From: an uncultured Lachnospiraceae bacterium
GTDB lineage: Bacteria; Bacillota_A; Clostridia; Lachnospirales; Lachnospiraceae
DNA length: 10,778 nucleotides
Direction of reading: 5' to 3'
Assembly (NCBI GenBank): GCA_902773195.1
Contig: CACYDL010000038.1
Coordinates: 1-10,778, forward strand
Shown: positions 3,989 through 10,778 of the stretch, piece after piece
How the letters are laid out: every line of letters begins with the position of its first letter
Numbering within the stretch: the first letter of the stretch is position 1
Program-made: the position numbers and the translations under genes
The notes under the pieces: model-generated
Told to the model about the DNA's origin: nothing
Seen by the model: only the letters and a program-made list of their open reading frames with translations
The model's database searches: none

Positions 3989-6547
3989 ATGTCTGACGGG
4001 AAGAATCCCGGAGCCGCGCGGAAGGGCGGTCCCGAAGGGAAGGCCGGAGCCTCTATGGCGGCCGGCGCGGAAGGGCAGACCGGAACCATCATGACCGGCG
4101 CCGAAGGGCAGACCGCAGCCTCTATGGCGGCCGGCACGGAAGGGCAGACCGGGGCCTCTCCGGAGAAGCCGGTGGTACGCATCTCCGTGCGAAACCTCGT
4201 GGAATTTATTCTGCGCGCCGGGGACATCGACAGCCGGACGCTCAAGGGCCACGACGTGGAGGCGGCGCTGGCGGGAGGAAGAATTCACCGCAGGATACAG
4301 AAGAGCCGCACGGGGGATTACTCCGCCGAGTACGCCCTGTCCCGGGACGTGGATTTCGGTGAGCTGGTGATCCGGATCGAGGGCAGGGCGGACGGCCTGA
4401 TCGGGGGCGACGTTCCCTGCATCGAGGAGATCAAGGGCATGTACCTCGACGTGACGCGCCTCGAGGAGCCGTTTCCGGTCCATCTGGCCCAGGCGAAGTG
4501 CTACGCGGCGATCTACGCCGCCGAAGAGGCGCTTCCCCGGATCGCGGTCAGGATGACTTATGTCAACCTGGACACGGAGGAGATCCGCTTCCTGGACGCC
4601 GAGTACGAGGCCGGGGAGCTGGAGGAGTGGTTCCTCCGGGTCGCGGGGGAGTACCGGCGGTGGGCGGAGTGGCAGCTTCACCACGCCCGGGCGAGGGACG
4701 AGTCCATGCGGGAGCTCCCGTTCCCCTTCGAGTACAGGGAGGGGCAGAGGAAGCTCACCCACACCGTGTTCCGCTCGATCCGCGACGGACGGGACCTGTT
4801 CCTGATGGCCCCCACCGGCGTCGGAAAGACCATGAGCTGCGTCTATCCCGCGGTCCGCGCCGTCGGAGAGGGCTGCGGCGACCGGATCTTTTACCTGACG
4901 GCGAGAAACGAGACGCTGAACGCGGGGCGGGAGGCCTTCTCCATCCTCGCGGGAAAGGGACTGGATTTCCGGACGGTCCTCATCACGTCCAAGGAGAAGA
5001 TCTGTCCGCTCAGCGAGCCGTCCTGCAATCCCGACGACTGCCCCTACGCCAGAGGCCATTTCGACCGGATCAACGACGCCGTGTTCCGCCTCCTCGGCGA
5101 GGCGTCCTTCTTCGGAAGAGAGGAGATCCGCGCCGCCTCCGTCCGCTTTCAGGTCTGCCCCTTCGAGCTGACCCTTGATCTGGCCAGCTGGTGCGACGCG
5201 GTCCTGGGGGACTACAACTACGTCTTCGACCCCAACGCCCGCCTGAAGCGCTTCTTCGGAAACGGAAGCCGCGGGGACGGCATTTTCCTGATCGACGAGG
5301 CCCACAACCTGGTGGAGCGGGGAAGACAGATGTTCAGCGCCCGCCTCGTCAAGGAGCACGTCCTGGCGGCGAAGAGGGCGTGCGGCAAGGACGTCCCCTA
5401 TCTCGCGAAGGCCCTCGACAAGGTCAATCGCCTGATGCTGAAGGAGAAGCACCTCTGCGAGGAGGAGCCGACCTTCGAGGCGGCGGGCCGGACCGTGAGG
5501 CTTCCGGAGGACGAGGAGTTCCTCCCCTTAAGAGGAGCGGTGCTCCGGCTCTACGAGAAGCTCCAGGAGTTTTACCAGTCGGAGGCGGAGGGCGCCCTCA
5601 AGGAGAAGCTGCTGGACTTCTACTTCGAGACAGGAGACTTCGTGAGGACGCTGGAGTACCTGGACGATCACTATGAGATCTTCTCCGGCACCGGCGAGGA
5701 CGACGATTTCGGTCTGACGCTGTTCTGCGTCAATCCTTCCGCCAGGCTCACGGAATGTGTGGAGCGGGGACGGTGCGCCGTCTTCTTCTCGGCGACGCTG
5801 CTCCCCGTCGACTACTACAGGATGCTTCTCACGACGAAGGAGGACGTCTGCGCCGTCTACGCGGAATCCCCCTTCGACACGTCCCGGCGGATCATTCTCG
5901 CCGCGGAAGACGTGAGCACCCGGTATTCGGACCGAAACACGGCGATGTACCGCCGGATCGCCGCCTACATCGCGGCGGTCGCCGGGGGCAGGCGGGGCAA
6001 TTATCTCGTGTTTTTCCCGTCCTACAAGCTGATGCGGGACGTCTTCCGCGTCTACCGCGGGGAGTTCGACGCGGAGGGAGTGAACTGGGTGCTGCAGACT
6101 CCCGGGATGCGGGAGGACGACAGGGAAATATTTCTCGAGAACTTCTACGAGGAGCCGAGGGAGACGCTCATCGGCTTCTGTGTGATGGGAGGCATGTTCT
6201 CGGAGGGGATCGACCTCACCGGGACCAGGCTGATCGGCGCCGTCGTGGTCGGCGCCGGCATCCCCCAGATCTCCGGGGAGAGGGAGATCGTCCGGAGGTT
6301 TTTTGACAGGGACGGCAGCGGGTTCGACTGCGCCTACCGTTATCCGGGCATGAACAAGGTCCAGCAGGCTGCCGGAAGAGTGATACGGACGTCCGGGGAC
6401 GAGGGAGTGATCGCCCTCCTGGACGGCAGGTTCCTGACCGCCGGCTGCCGGAGACTGTTTCCGCGGGAATGGAACCGCATCGAAGTATGCCGTTCCGCGG
6501 AGGACGCGAAGGCGATCATCAGGGAATTCTGGAAACGCCGGCAATGA
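3989..6547 (+). CDS. PD-(D/E)XK nuclease fused to XPD/DinG-type Fe-S DNA helicase
   Basis: The 852-residue protein joins three parts. Residues 1-60 are a low-complexity, repeat-rich extension. Residues 65-235 form a RecB/Cas4-like nuclease domain with H100, D135 in EGRADG, E147-I-K149 in IEEIKG and Q168-xxx-Y172, so the active site looks intact. Residues 245-850 form a superfamily 2 XPD/DinG helicase. It shows Walker A APTGVGKT (274-281), cysteines C339, C346, C351 and C390 suited to a 4Fe-4S cluster, DEAH (436-439), FFSATLLP (599-606), GGMFSEGIDLTGTRL (734-748) and QAAGRVIRT (793-801). Family members are 5'-3' helicases that open forked DNA, R-loops or G-quadruplexes. The Bacillus DinG homologue carries a different, DEDDh-type nuclease at its N terminus. 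The ATG at 3989 has only a weak site (GAGGCGG); in-frame ATGs at 4055, 4091 and 4121 are alternatives that would shorten the repeat region but leave both domains whole. A role in DNA repair or resolving replication blocks is inferred. Confidence 0.9.
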   Translation: MSDGKNPGAARKGGPEGKAGASMAAGAEGQTGTIMTGAEGQTAASMAAGTEGQTGASPEKPVVRISVRNLVEFILRAGDIDSRTLKGHDVEAALAGGRIHRRIQKSRTGDYSAEYALSRDVDFGELVIRIEGRADGLIGGDVPCIEEIKGMYLDVTRLEEPFPVHLAQAKCYAAIYAAEEALPRIAVRMTYVNLDTEEIRFLDAEYEAGELEEWFLRVAGEYRRWAEWQLHHARARDESMRELPFPFEYREGQRKLTHTVFRSIRDGRDLFLMAPTGVGKTMSCVYPAVRAVGEGCGDRIFYLTARNETLNAGREAFSILAGKGLDFRTVLITSKEKICPLSEPSCNPDDCPYARGHFDRINDAVFRLLGEASFFGREEIRAASVRFQVCPFELTLDLASWCDAVLGDYNYVFDPNARLKRFFGNGSRGDGIFLIDEAHNLVERGRQMFSARLVKEHVLAAKRACGKDVPYLAKALDKVNRLMLKEKHLCEEEPTFEAAGRTVRLPEDEEFLPLRGAVLRLYEKLQEFYQSEAEGALKEKLLDFYFETGDFVRTLEYLDDHYEIFSGTGEDDDFGLTLFCVNPSARLTECVERGRCAVFFSATLLPVDYYRMLLTTKEDVCAVYAESPFDTSRRIILAAEDVSTRYSDRNTAMYRRIAAYIAAVAGGRRGNYLVFFPSYKLMRDVFRVYRGEFDAEGVNWVLQTPGMREDDREIFLENFYEEPRETLIGFCVMGGMFSEGIDLTGTRLIGAVVVGAGIPQISGEREIVRRFFDRDGSGFDCAYRYPGMNKVQQAAGRVIRTSGDEGVIALLDGRFLTAGCRRLFPREWNRIEVCRSAEDAKAIIREFWKRRQ
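4010..4159 (+). repeat. In-frame minisatellite-like repeat in the helicase gene
   Basis: Tandem units encode GASMAAGAEGQT (4046-4081), GTIMTGAEGQT (4082-4114) and AASMAAGTEGQT (4115-4150), then a partial GAS (4151-4159). A more diverged unit, GAARKGGPEGKA, comes first at 4010-4045. Unit lengths are 36, 36, 33 and 36 nt, so the reading frame is kept. The first and third clear units are nearly identical at DNA level, which suggests recent duplication. Each clear unit contains an in-frame ATG. Confidence 0.85.
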
Positions 6548-6553
6548 GCCGGC
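6537..6553 (+). other. GC hairpin over the helicase stop codon
   Basis: Two copies of the self-complementary 6-mer GCCGGC (6537-6542 and 6548-6553) flank AATGA, whose last three bases are the stop codon TGA. The stem is all G-C, but no T run follows, so simple termination is unlikely. It may protect mRNA ends or be a processing point between the helicase gene and purL. Confidence 0.55.
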
Positions 6554-6587
6554 CGGGAACAACAGCGATAAGCGAAAGGGGACAAAA

Positions 6588-9500
6588 TTGGTCAGAAGAG
6601 TCTACGTCGAAAAGAAAGCTTCTTATGCCGTCGCCGCGAAGGAACTGCGCCATGAGATCCGCCATTACCTGAACATCACGGGCGTCACGGACGTGCGGAT
6701 CTTTATCCGCTACGACGTGGAGAACGTATCGGACGCCACGTTTGAGACGGCCTGCAGGACCGTCTTCGCCGAGCCTCCCGTCGACATTCTGTACCGGGAG
6801 ACGCTGCCCGAGGCGGAGTGCGCGGGCGTGTTCAGCGTCGAGTATCTGCCCGGACAGTTCGACCAGAGGGCGGATTCCGCCGAGCAGTGCATCCGTTTCC
6901 TGGACGAGCGGGAGAATCCCACAGTCCGATGCGCCACGACCTACATGATCATCGGCGACGCGGACGGGCAGGAGATGGAGCGCATCAGGGCAAACTGCGT
7001 CAACCCCGTCGACTCCTCCGTCACCGGCGAGGAGAAGCCGGAGACCCTCACAACCGTCTATCACGAGCCGGAGGACGTACAGGTGATCACGGGCTTCCGC
7101 ATCATGAAGAGCGGCCCCCTGGCGGTACTCTTCCAGCGCCTCAGTCTGGCGATGACCTTCGCGGACTTCCGTTTCATCCAGAAGTATTTCACCGAGGAGG
7201 AGAAGCGGGATCCTACCATCACAGAGATCCGCGTCCTCGACACCTACTGGTCGGACCACTGCCGCCACACGACGTTTTCGACGGAGCTGAAGAACGTCAC
7301 CTTCGGAGAAGGGGATCTGAAGCCCAGGCTCGAGAGAACCTTCGCCGCCTACCTCAGGGACCGCGCGGCCCTCTACGGGGACAGGAAGGACAAGTACGTC
7401 TGCCTGATGGACCTGGGAACGCTGGCCGCGAAGAAGCTGAAGGCCGAGGGCAGGCTGCAGGATCAGGAGGAATCCGATGAGATCAACGCCTGCTCCGTCA
7501 TCGTTCCCGTCGACGTCGACGGGAAGGAAGAGGAGTGGCTGATCAATTTCAAGAACGAAACTCATAATCATCCCACCGAGATCGAGCCCTTCGGCGGCGC
7601 CGCGACCTGTCTGGGCGGCGCGATCCGCGACCCCCTGTCCGGGAGAACGTACGTCTACCAGGCGATGCGGATCACCGGAGCGGCGGATCCGACGCGCCCG
7701 CGGAGCGAGACCCTTCCCGGCAAGCTTCCCCAGAAGAAGCTGGTGAGGGAGGCGGCCCACGGCTACAGTTCCTACGGCAACCAGATCGGCCTGGCCACCG
7801 GCTACGTCAAGGAGATCTACCATCCGGACTACGCCGCGAAGCGCATGGAGATCGGGGCCGTGATCGCGGCGGCCCCCAGAAGGGCGGTCAAGAGGGAGAA
7901 TTCCGATCCGGGGGACGTGATCATTCTGCTGGGCGGCAGAACCGGCCGCGACGGAATCGGCGGGGCGACGGGCTCCTCCAAGGCCCACAACACCGAGTCC
8001 ACGAATACCTGCGGCGCGGAGGTTCAGAAGGGCAACGCCCCGACGGAGAGAAAGCTGCAGAGACTGTTCCGCCGGGAGGAAGTGTCCCGGCTCATCAAGA
8101 AATGCAATGACTTCGGGGCGGGCGGCGTGTCCGTCGCCATCGGCGAGCTGGCGGACGGACTGCGGGTGAACCTGGATCTCGTGCCGAAGAAATACGCCGG
8201 CCTCGACGGGACAGAGCTCGCCATCTCCGAATCCCAGGAGAGAATGGCGGTGGTCACGGACCCGAAGGACGCGGAGGAATTCCTGAGATACGCGGCCTCC
8301 GAGAACCTCGAGGCCACGCCCGTCGCCGTCGTCACGGAGGAGCCCAGGCTCGTCCTCGAGTGGAAGGGGCGGGAGATCGTCAATATTTCCAGAAAGTTCC
8401 TCGACACAAACGGGGCCCATCAGGAGAACGACGTCTTCGTGGACGTGCCGTCCCTGTCCGGCTCCGAGCTCAATCCCCACCCCTGGAGCTGGTACGACGG
8501 AGGGGACGAATCCATCCGGGGACGCTGGCTCGGTCTGCTCTCCGACCTCAACGTCTGCTCCCAGAAAGGGCTGGTGGAGATGTTCGACAGCTCCATCGGC
8601 GCCGCCACGGTGCTGATGCCCTACGGCGGCAGAAGGCAGCTCACGGAGACCCAGGTGATGGCGGCCAAGGTGCCGGTGCCGGGCGGAAAGACGGACACGG
8701 TGACCCTGATGAGCTACGGCTTCGATCCGTATCTGTCCAGCTGGAGCCCCTATCACGGGGCGGCCTGGGCCGTGACCTCATCCATGTCCAAGATCGCGGC
8801 GGCGGGCGGAGACGTGACGAAGATCCGCTTCACCTTCCAGGAATATTTCAGGAGAATGTCCTCCGATCCCGCCAGATGGAGCCAGCCCTTCGCCGCGCTC
8901 CTCGGCGCCTACGACGCCCAGATCGGCTTCGGCCTTCCGGCCATCGGCGGCAAGGACTCGATGTCGGGCACCTTTGAGAACATCGACGTGCCCCCGACCC
9001 TGGTTTCCTTCGCGGTGACGGCGGGAAAGCTCGCGGACCTGATTTCCCCGGAATTCAAGAAGGCGGGCAGCAGCATCGTGTGGATCAGGATGAAGAAGGA
9101 CGCCGACCAGATGCCCGACTACGAGGCGGTGCTTGACACCTACGCCCGCCTCCGGGAGGATATCCGGGCGGGACGCGTGATCTCCGCCTACGTCGTCGGC
9201 CGCTTCGGCATCGCGGAGGCGGTCAGCAAGATGGCCTTCGGCAACGAGAAGGGCGTCAGGATCCGTCATGACGTGAGCCCCATCGATTTCTTCTCCCCGT
9301 ACTACGGGGATATCGTCTGCGAGGTCCCGGAGGGAATGGTGCAGGCCCTCGCGTCGGAATACACGGTGATCGGCGAGGTGTCGGACGACAGGGAGCTCCG
9401 GTTCGGCCACATCGCCATCCAGGAGGAGGAGGCCCTGCGGGCCTGGACCGGGACCCTCGAGGGCGTCTTCCGCACCCGCGCGGACGACAACAAAGAGAAG

Positions 9501-10355
9501 GTCGAAAGCCCGCTGTTCCACGCGGAGAGCGTCGCGGTGGTCTCCCACAAAATCGCGCAGCCCCGCGTCTTCATTCCGGTGTTCCCCGGGACGAACTGCG
9601 AGTATGACTCCGCGGCGGCCTTCGAGGCGGCCGGGGCGTCGGTCTCGACCCGTGTGTTCAGAAACCTGACGGAGCTCGACATCCGGGAATCCGTCGACGA
9701 ATTTGCCCGCGAGATCGCCGGCGCGCAGATTATCATGTTCCCCGGCGGCTTCTCCGCGGGCGACGAGCCGGACGGCTCGGCGAAATTCTTCGCCACGGCC
9801 TTCCGGAACGCGAAGCTGAAGGAAGAGGTGGAGAAGCTTCTCCGGGAGCGGGACGGCCTCGCCCTCGGCATCTGCAACGGCTTCCAGGCCCTCATCAAGC
9901 TGGGTCTGGTGCCGGAGGGAACCATCACCGGCCAGACGGAGACCTCTCCGACGCTGACCTACAACACCATCGGCCGGCATATCAGCCGCATGGTCTGCAC
10001 CAGGGTCGTCTCCGACAAGTCTCCGTGGCTGAGACTGGCGGACCTGGGCGGCGTCTACGTGACGCCCGCCTCCCACGGGGAGGGAAGATTCGCCGCGGAT
10101 CCGGAGACGGCCGCCGCCCTCTTCGCGAACGGCCAGGTGGCGACCCAGTACTGCGATCCGGACGGAAACGTCTCCATGGACGCGGAGTGGAACGTAAACG
10201 GGTCCGTCCTCGCCATCGAGGGCATCACGTCCCCCGACGGACGGGTCCTGGGCAAGATGGCCCACGTGGAGCGCCGAGGAAGAGGCGTGGCGGTCAATAT
10301 CTCCGGCGAGCAGGACATGAGGGTCTTCGAGGCCGGCGTGAAGTATTTCCTGTGA
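6588..10355 (+). CDS. purL: Phosphoribosylformylglycinamidine synthase, single-chain
   Basis: The 1255-residue enzyme carries out the fourth step of de novo purine synthesis: FGAR + glutamine + ATP gives FGAM + glutamate + ADP + phosphate. It is the large one-chain form, which fuses what many Bacillota split into PurS, PurL and PurQ. The N-terminal PurS-like part leads into the signature LDTYWSDHCRHTTF (H224 within it). The synthase core includes ETHNHPTEIEPFGGAA (from E324) and later AIRS-type domains. A C-terminal class I glutamine amidotransferase starts at RVFIPVFPGTNCE (993) and has nucleophile C1096 (LGICNGFQ) and triad partners H1163 and E1165 (SHGEGRF). Length and motifs indicate a complete enzyme. 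The start is TTG at 6588, 6 nt after AAGGGG (6576-6581); no ATG is suitably placed. The gap to the helicase gene is 40 nt with no promoter visible, so purL probably depends on read-through from upstream. Confidence 0.96.
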   Translation: MVRRVYVEKKASYAVAAKELRHEIRHYLNITGVTDVRIFIRYDVENVSDATFETACRTVFAEPPVDILYRETLPEAECAGVFSVEYLPGQFDQRADSAEQCIRFLDERENPTVRCATTYMIIGDADGQEMERIRANCVNPVDSSVTGEEKPETLTTVYHEPEDVQVITGFRIMKSGPLAVLFQRLSLAMTFADFRFIQKYFTEEEKRDPTITEIRVLDTYWSDHCRHTTFSTELKNVTFGEGDLKPRLERTFAAYLRDRAALYGDRKDKYVCLMDLGTLAAKKLKAEGRLQDQEESDEINACSVIVPVDVDGKEEEWLINFKNETHNHPTEIEPFGGAATCLGGAIRDPLSGRTYVYQAMRITGAADPTRPRSETLPGKLPQKKLVREAAHGYSSYGNQIGLATGYVKEIYHPDYAAKRMEIGAVIAAAPRRAVKRENSDPGDVIILLGGRTGRDGIGGATGSSKAHNTESTNTCGAEVQKGNAPTERKLQRLFRREEVSRLIKKCNDFGAGGVSVAIGELADGLRVNLDLVPKKYAGLDGTELAISESQERMAVVTDPKDAEEFLRYAASENLEATPVAVVTEEPRLVLEWKGREIVNISRKFLDTNGAHQENDVFVDVPSLSGSELNPHPWSWYDGGDESIRGRWLGLLSDLNVCSQKGLVEMFDSSIGAATVLMPYGGRRQLTETQVMAAKVPVPGGKTDTVTLMSYGFDPYLSSWSPYHGAAWAVTSSMSKIAAAGGDVTKIRFTFQEYFRRMSSDPARWSQPFAALLGAYDAQIGFGLPAIGGKDSMSGTFENIDVPPTLVSFAVTAGKLADLISPEFKKAGSSIVWIRMKKDADQMPDYEAVLDTYARLREDIRAGRVISAYVVGRFGIAEAVSKMAFGNEKGVRIRHDVSPIDFFSPYYGDIVCEVPEGMVQALASEYTVIGEVSDDRELRFGHIAIQEEEALRAWTGTLEGVFRTRADDNKEKVESPLFHAESVAVVSHKIAQPRVFIPVFPGTNCEYDSAAAFEAAGASVSTRVFRNLTELDIRESVDEFAREIAGAQIIMFPGGFSAGDEPDGSAKFFATAFRNAKLKEEVEKLLRERDGLALGICNGFQALIKLGLVPEGTITGQTETSPTLTYNTIGRHISRMVCTRVVSDKSPWLRLADLGGVYVTPASHGEGRFAADPETAAALFANGQVATQYCDPDGNVSMDAEWNVNGSVLAIEGITSPDGRVLGKMAHVERRGRGVAVNISGEQDMRVFEAGVKYFL

Positions 10356-10360
10356 TCTGA

Positions 10361-10382
10361 TGAAGAGCGGCTGAAGAGCAGC
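10361..10382 (+). repeat. Tandem 11-bp direct repeat after purL
   Basis: TGAAGAGCGGC (10361-10371) is followed at once by TGAAGAGCAGC (10372-10382), differing at one base, 5 nt past the purL stop. No hairpin with a T run is seen nearby, so I find no terminator for purL here. Confidence 0.6.
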
Positions 10383-10405
10383 AGCTGGGAAGTGGGGGAG
10401 AGAAC

Positions 10406-10668
10406 GTGACGACAGCCCGACGTACGGACCGGATCCTACTGATTGTGCTGGCGGTGCTGATCGCGGCCGCCGGGCTCCGGCTGTTCCGGGGCGGCAGGCG
10501 CGCGCCGGCTTCTTCGTCCGCGTCGGACAGGACGGCCGTCACGTCGGCTGCGACATCGACGTCGCGGTGCGGTTCTGCCGGGCGCGCGGGCCTTCGCGGT
10601 TTCGTCATTCCGGCGCGCGGGCTTTCGCGTTTTGTGATTTTGGTATTGACAGGCTCCGCGATATTTGA
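10406..10668 (+). pseudogene. Possible small membrane-protein gene, apparently frameshifted
   Basis: A GTG at 10406 has a good ribosome site (GGGGGAGA, 10394-10401). It opens with VTTARRTDRILLIVLAVLIAAAGLRLF, a positively charged start and a clear single membrane segment. After about codon 32 the frame turns into Ser/Thr/Arg-rich sequence and would run on through the tRNA promoter and into the tRNA gene (stop at 10733-10735), so it cannot be intact. A one-base shift near 10499-10507, in an alternating GC run, gives GFFVRVGQDGRHVGCDIDVAVRF with GC-rich third positions like real genes here, ending at TGA 10666-10668. The layout, an N-terminal anchor plus a short beta-rich part, resembles small NusG-domain-II-like membrane proteins of Clostridia, but this is a weak guess. 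A chance ORF is the alternative. Confidence 0.35.
10581..10639 (+). repeat. Diverged direct repeat upstream of tRNA-Met
   Basis: A unit of 28-29 bp starting GGCGCGCGGG occurs at 10581-10609 and again at 10612-10639, offset by 31 bp. The copies differ by one missing G and three substitutions. Each holds a short CGCG...CGCG inverted repeat followed by a T-rich stretch. The second (10616-10629) is followed by TTTTGTGATTTT and could act as a weak terminator for the purL unit. Confidence 0.6.
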
Positions 10669-10675
10669 GTATAAT
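10646..10675 (+). promoter_or_regulatory. Sigma-A promoter of tRNA-Met
   Basis: A consensus TTGACA (10646-10651) and consensus TATAAT (10670-10675) are separated by 18 nt. The predicted start is near 10682, about 31 nt before the tRNA 5' end. Both boxes are perfect, as expected for a stable RNA gene or tRNA cluster. Confidence 0.92.
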
Positions 10676-10678
10676 AAT

Positions 10679-10703
10679 CTGGCGGTCGCAAGAAGACCGC
10701 CGG
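10679..10703 (+). other. Leader hairpin at the 5' end of the tRNA-Met transcript
   Basis: GGCGGTC (10681-10687) pairs with GACCGCC (10695-10701) around the 7-nt loop GCAAGAA. Two outer pairs, C10679-G10703 and T10680-G10702, can extend the stem. It begins almost exactly at the predicted transcription start and ends about 10 nt before the tRNA. It is followed by AAAATTT, not a T run, so it is not a terminator. It could stabilise the precursor or guide its processing. Confidence 0.6.
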
Positions 10704-10712
10704 AAAATTTAT

Positions 10713-10778
10713 GGCGAGGTAGCTCAGCTGGCTAGAGCACGCGGTTCATACCCGCGGTGTCGAGGGTTCAAGTCCCCC
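10713..10778 (+). tRNA. tRNA-Met (anticodon CAT), cut by the window edge
   Basis: The 66 nt present form the acceptor 5' strand GGCGAGG, the D arm GCTC-AGCTGGCTA-GAGC, and the anticodon arm CGCGG-TTCATAC-CCGCG with anticodon CAT (10747-10749). The variable loop is GTGTC and the T arm is GAGGG-TTCAAGT-CCCCC. Only the 3' acceptor strand, the discriminator and any CCA are missing. The anticodon arm GGTTCATACCCG resembles elongator tRNA-Met of Bacillota and lacks the three G-C pairs typical of the initiator. A lysidine-modified tRNA-Ile2 also has CAT but usually a different loop. The T stem holds one A-C mismatch (positions 50 and 64), where CCCTC would be usual. Confidence 0.92.

Noticed and set aside
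4010..4159. CRISPR-like array
   Set aside because: The repeats are contiguous, in frame and of coding nature, with no spacers.
3968..5452. Minus-strand open frame of about 494 codons
   Set aside because: Antisense to the helicase gene, whose motifs are intact; its length follows from the scarcity of AT-rich stop codons.
6519..8756. Minus-strand open frame of about 745 codons
   Set aside because: Antisense shadow of purL; no motifs and no start signal.
8778..10265. Minus-strand open frame of about 495 codons
   Set aside because: Antisense shadow of the purL C-terminal half, for the same reasons.

Overview
The window looks like chromosomal DNA of a high-GC member of the Bacillota, most likely class Clostridia and perhaps Lachnospiraceae-like. 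The reasons are consensus TTGACA/TATAAT promoters, AGGAGG-type ribosome sites, a CarD-family regulator, a Bacillus-type Xpt and a single-chain PurL. Genes are packed on the + strand, with strongly GC-rich third codon positions. The family assignment is inference; no 16S rRNA gene is present.

Layout. Positions 1-290 are AT-richer (about 43% GC by hand count) than the coding regions and hold no convincing intact gene; they may contain the tail of an upstream gene or the remains of a mobile element. At 295-478 lies a complete minus-strand tRNA-Trp(CCA) unit with promoter, tRNA and terminator. Its promoter stands back to back with the promoter of a CarD-type RNA polymerase-binding regulator (548-1066, +), whose terminator hairpin overlaps its own stop codon.

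From about 1153 a new + strand transcription unit begins. It reads xpt (xanthine salvage), a eukaryote-like UDP-sugar pyrophosphorylase, a NYN-domain protein with two LOTUS/OST-HTH domains, a PD-(D/E)XK nuclease fused to an XPD/DinG-type iron-sulfur helicase, and purL (de novo purine synthesis). Gaps are small (a stop/start overlap or a few bases, then 43, 7 and 40 nt) and no terminator is seen between the genes, so one operon is plausible. It would join purine salvage and synthesis, nucleotide-sugar synthesis and two nucleic-acid-processing proteins.

After purL, a 357-nt stretch holds a possible small membrane-peptide gene that looks frameshifted and a diverged direct repeat. A strong promoter then drives a tRNA-Met(CAT) that is cut by the right edge of the window.

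The most interesting part is the adjacent pair at 3079-6547. A putative RNase with tandem LOTUS domains (reported elsewhere to bind G-rich or G-quadruplex RNA) sits 7 nt upstream of a nuclease-helicase related to enzymes that resolve R-loops and G-quadruplexes. The helicase gene also begins with an in-frame minisatellite-like repeat that precedes the conserved domains.
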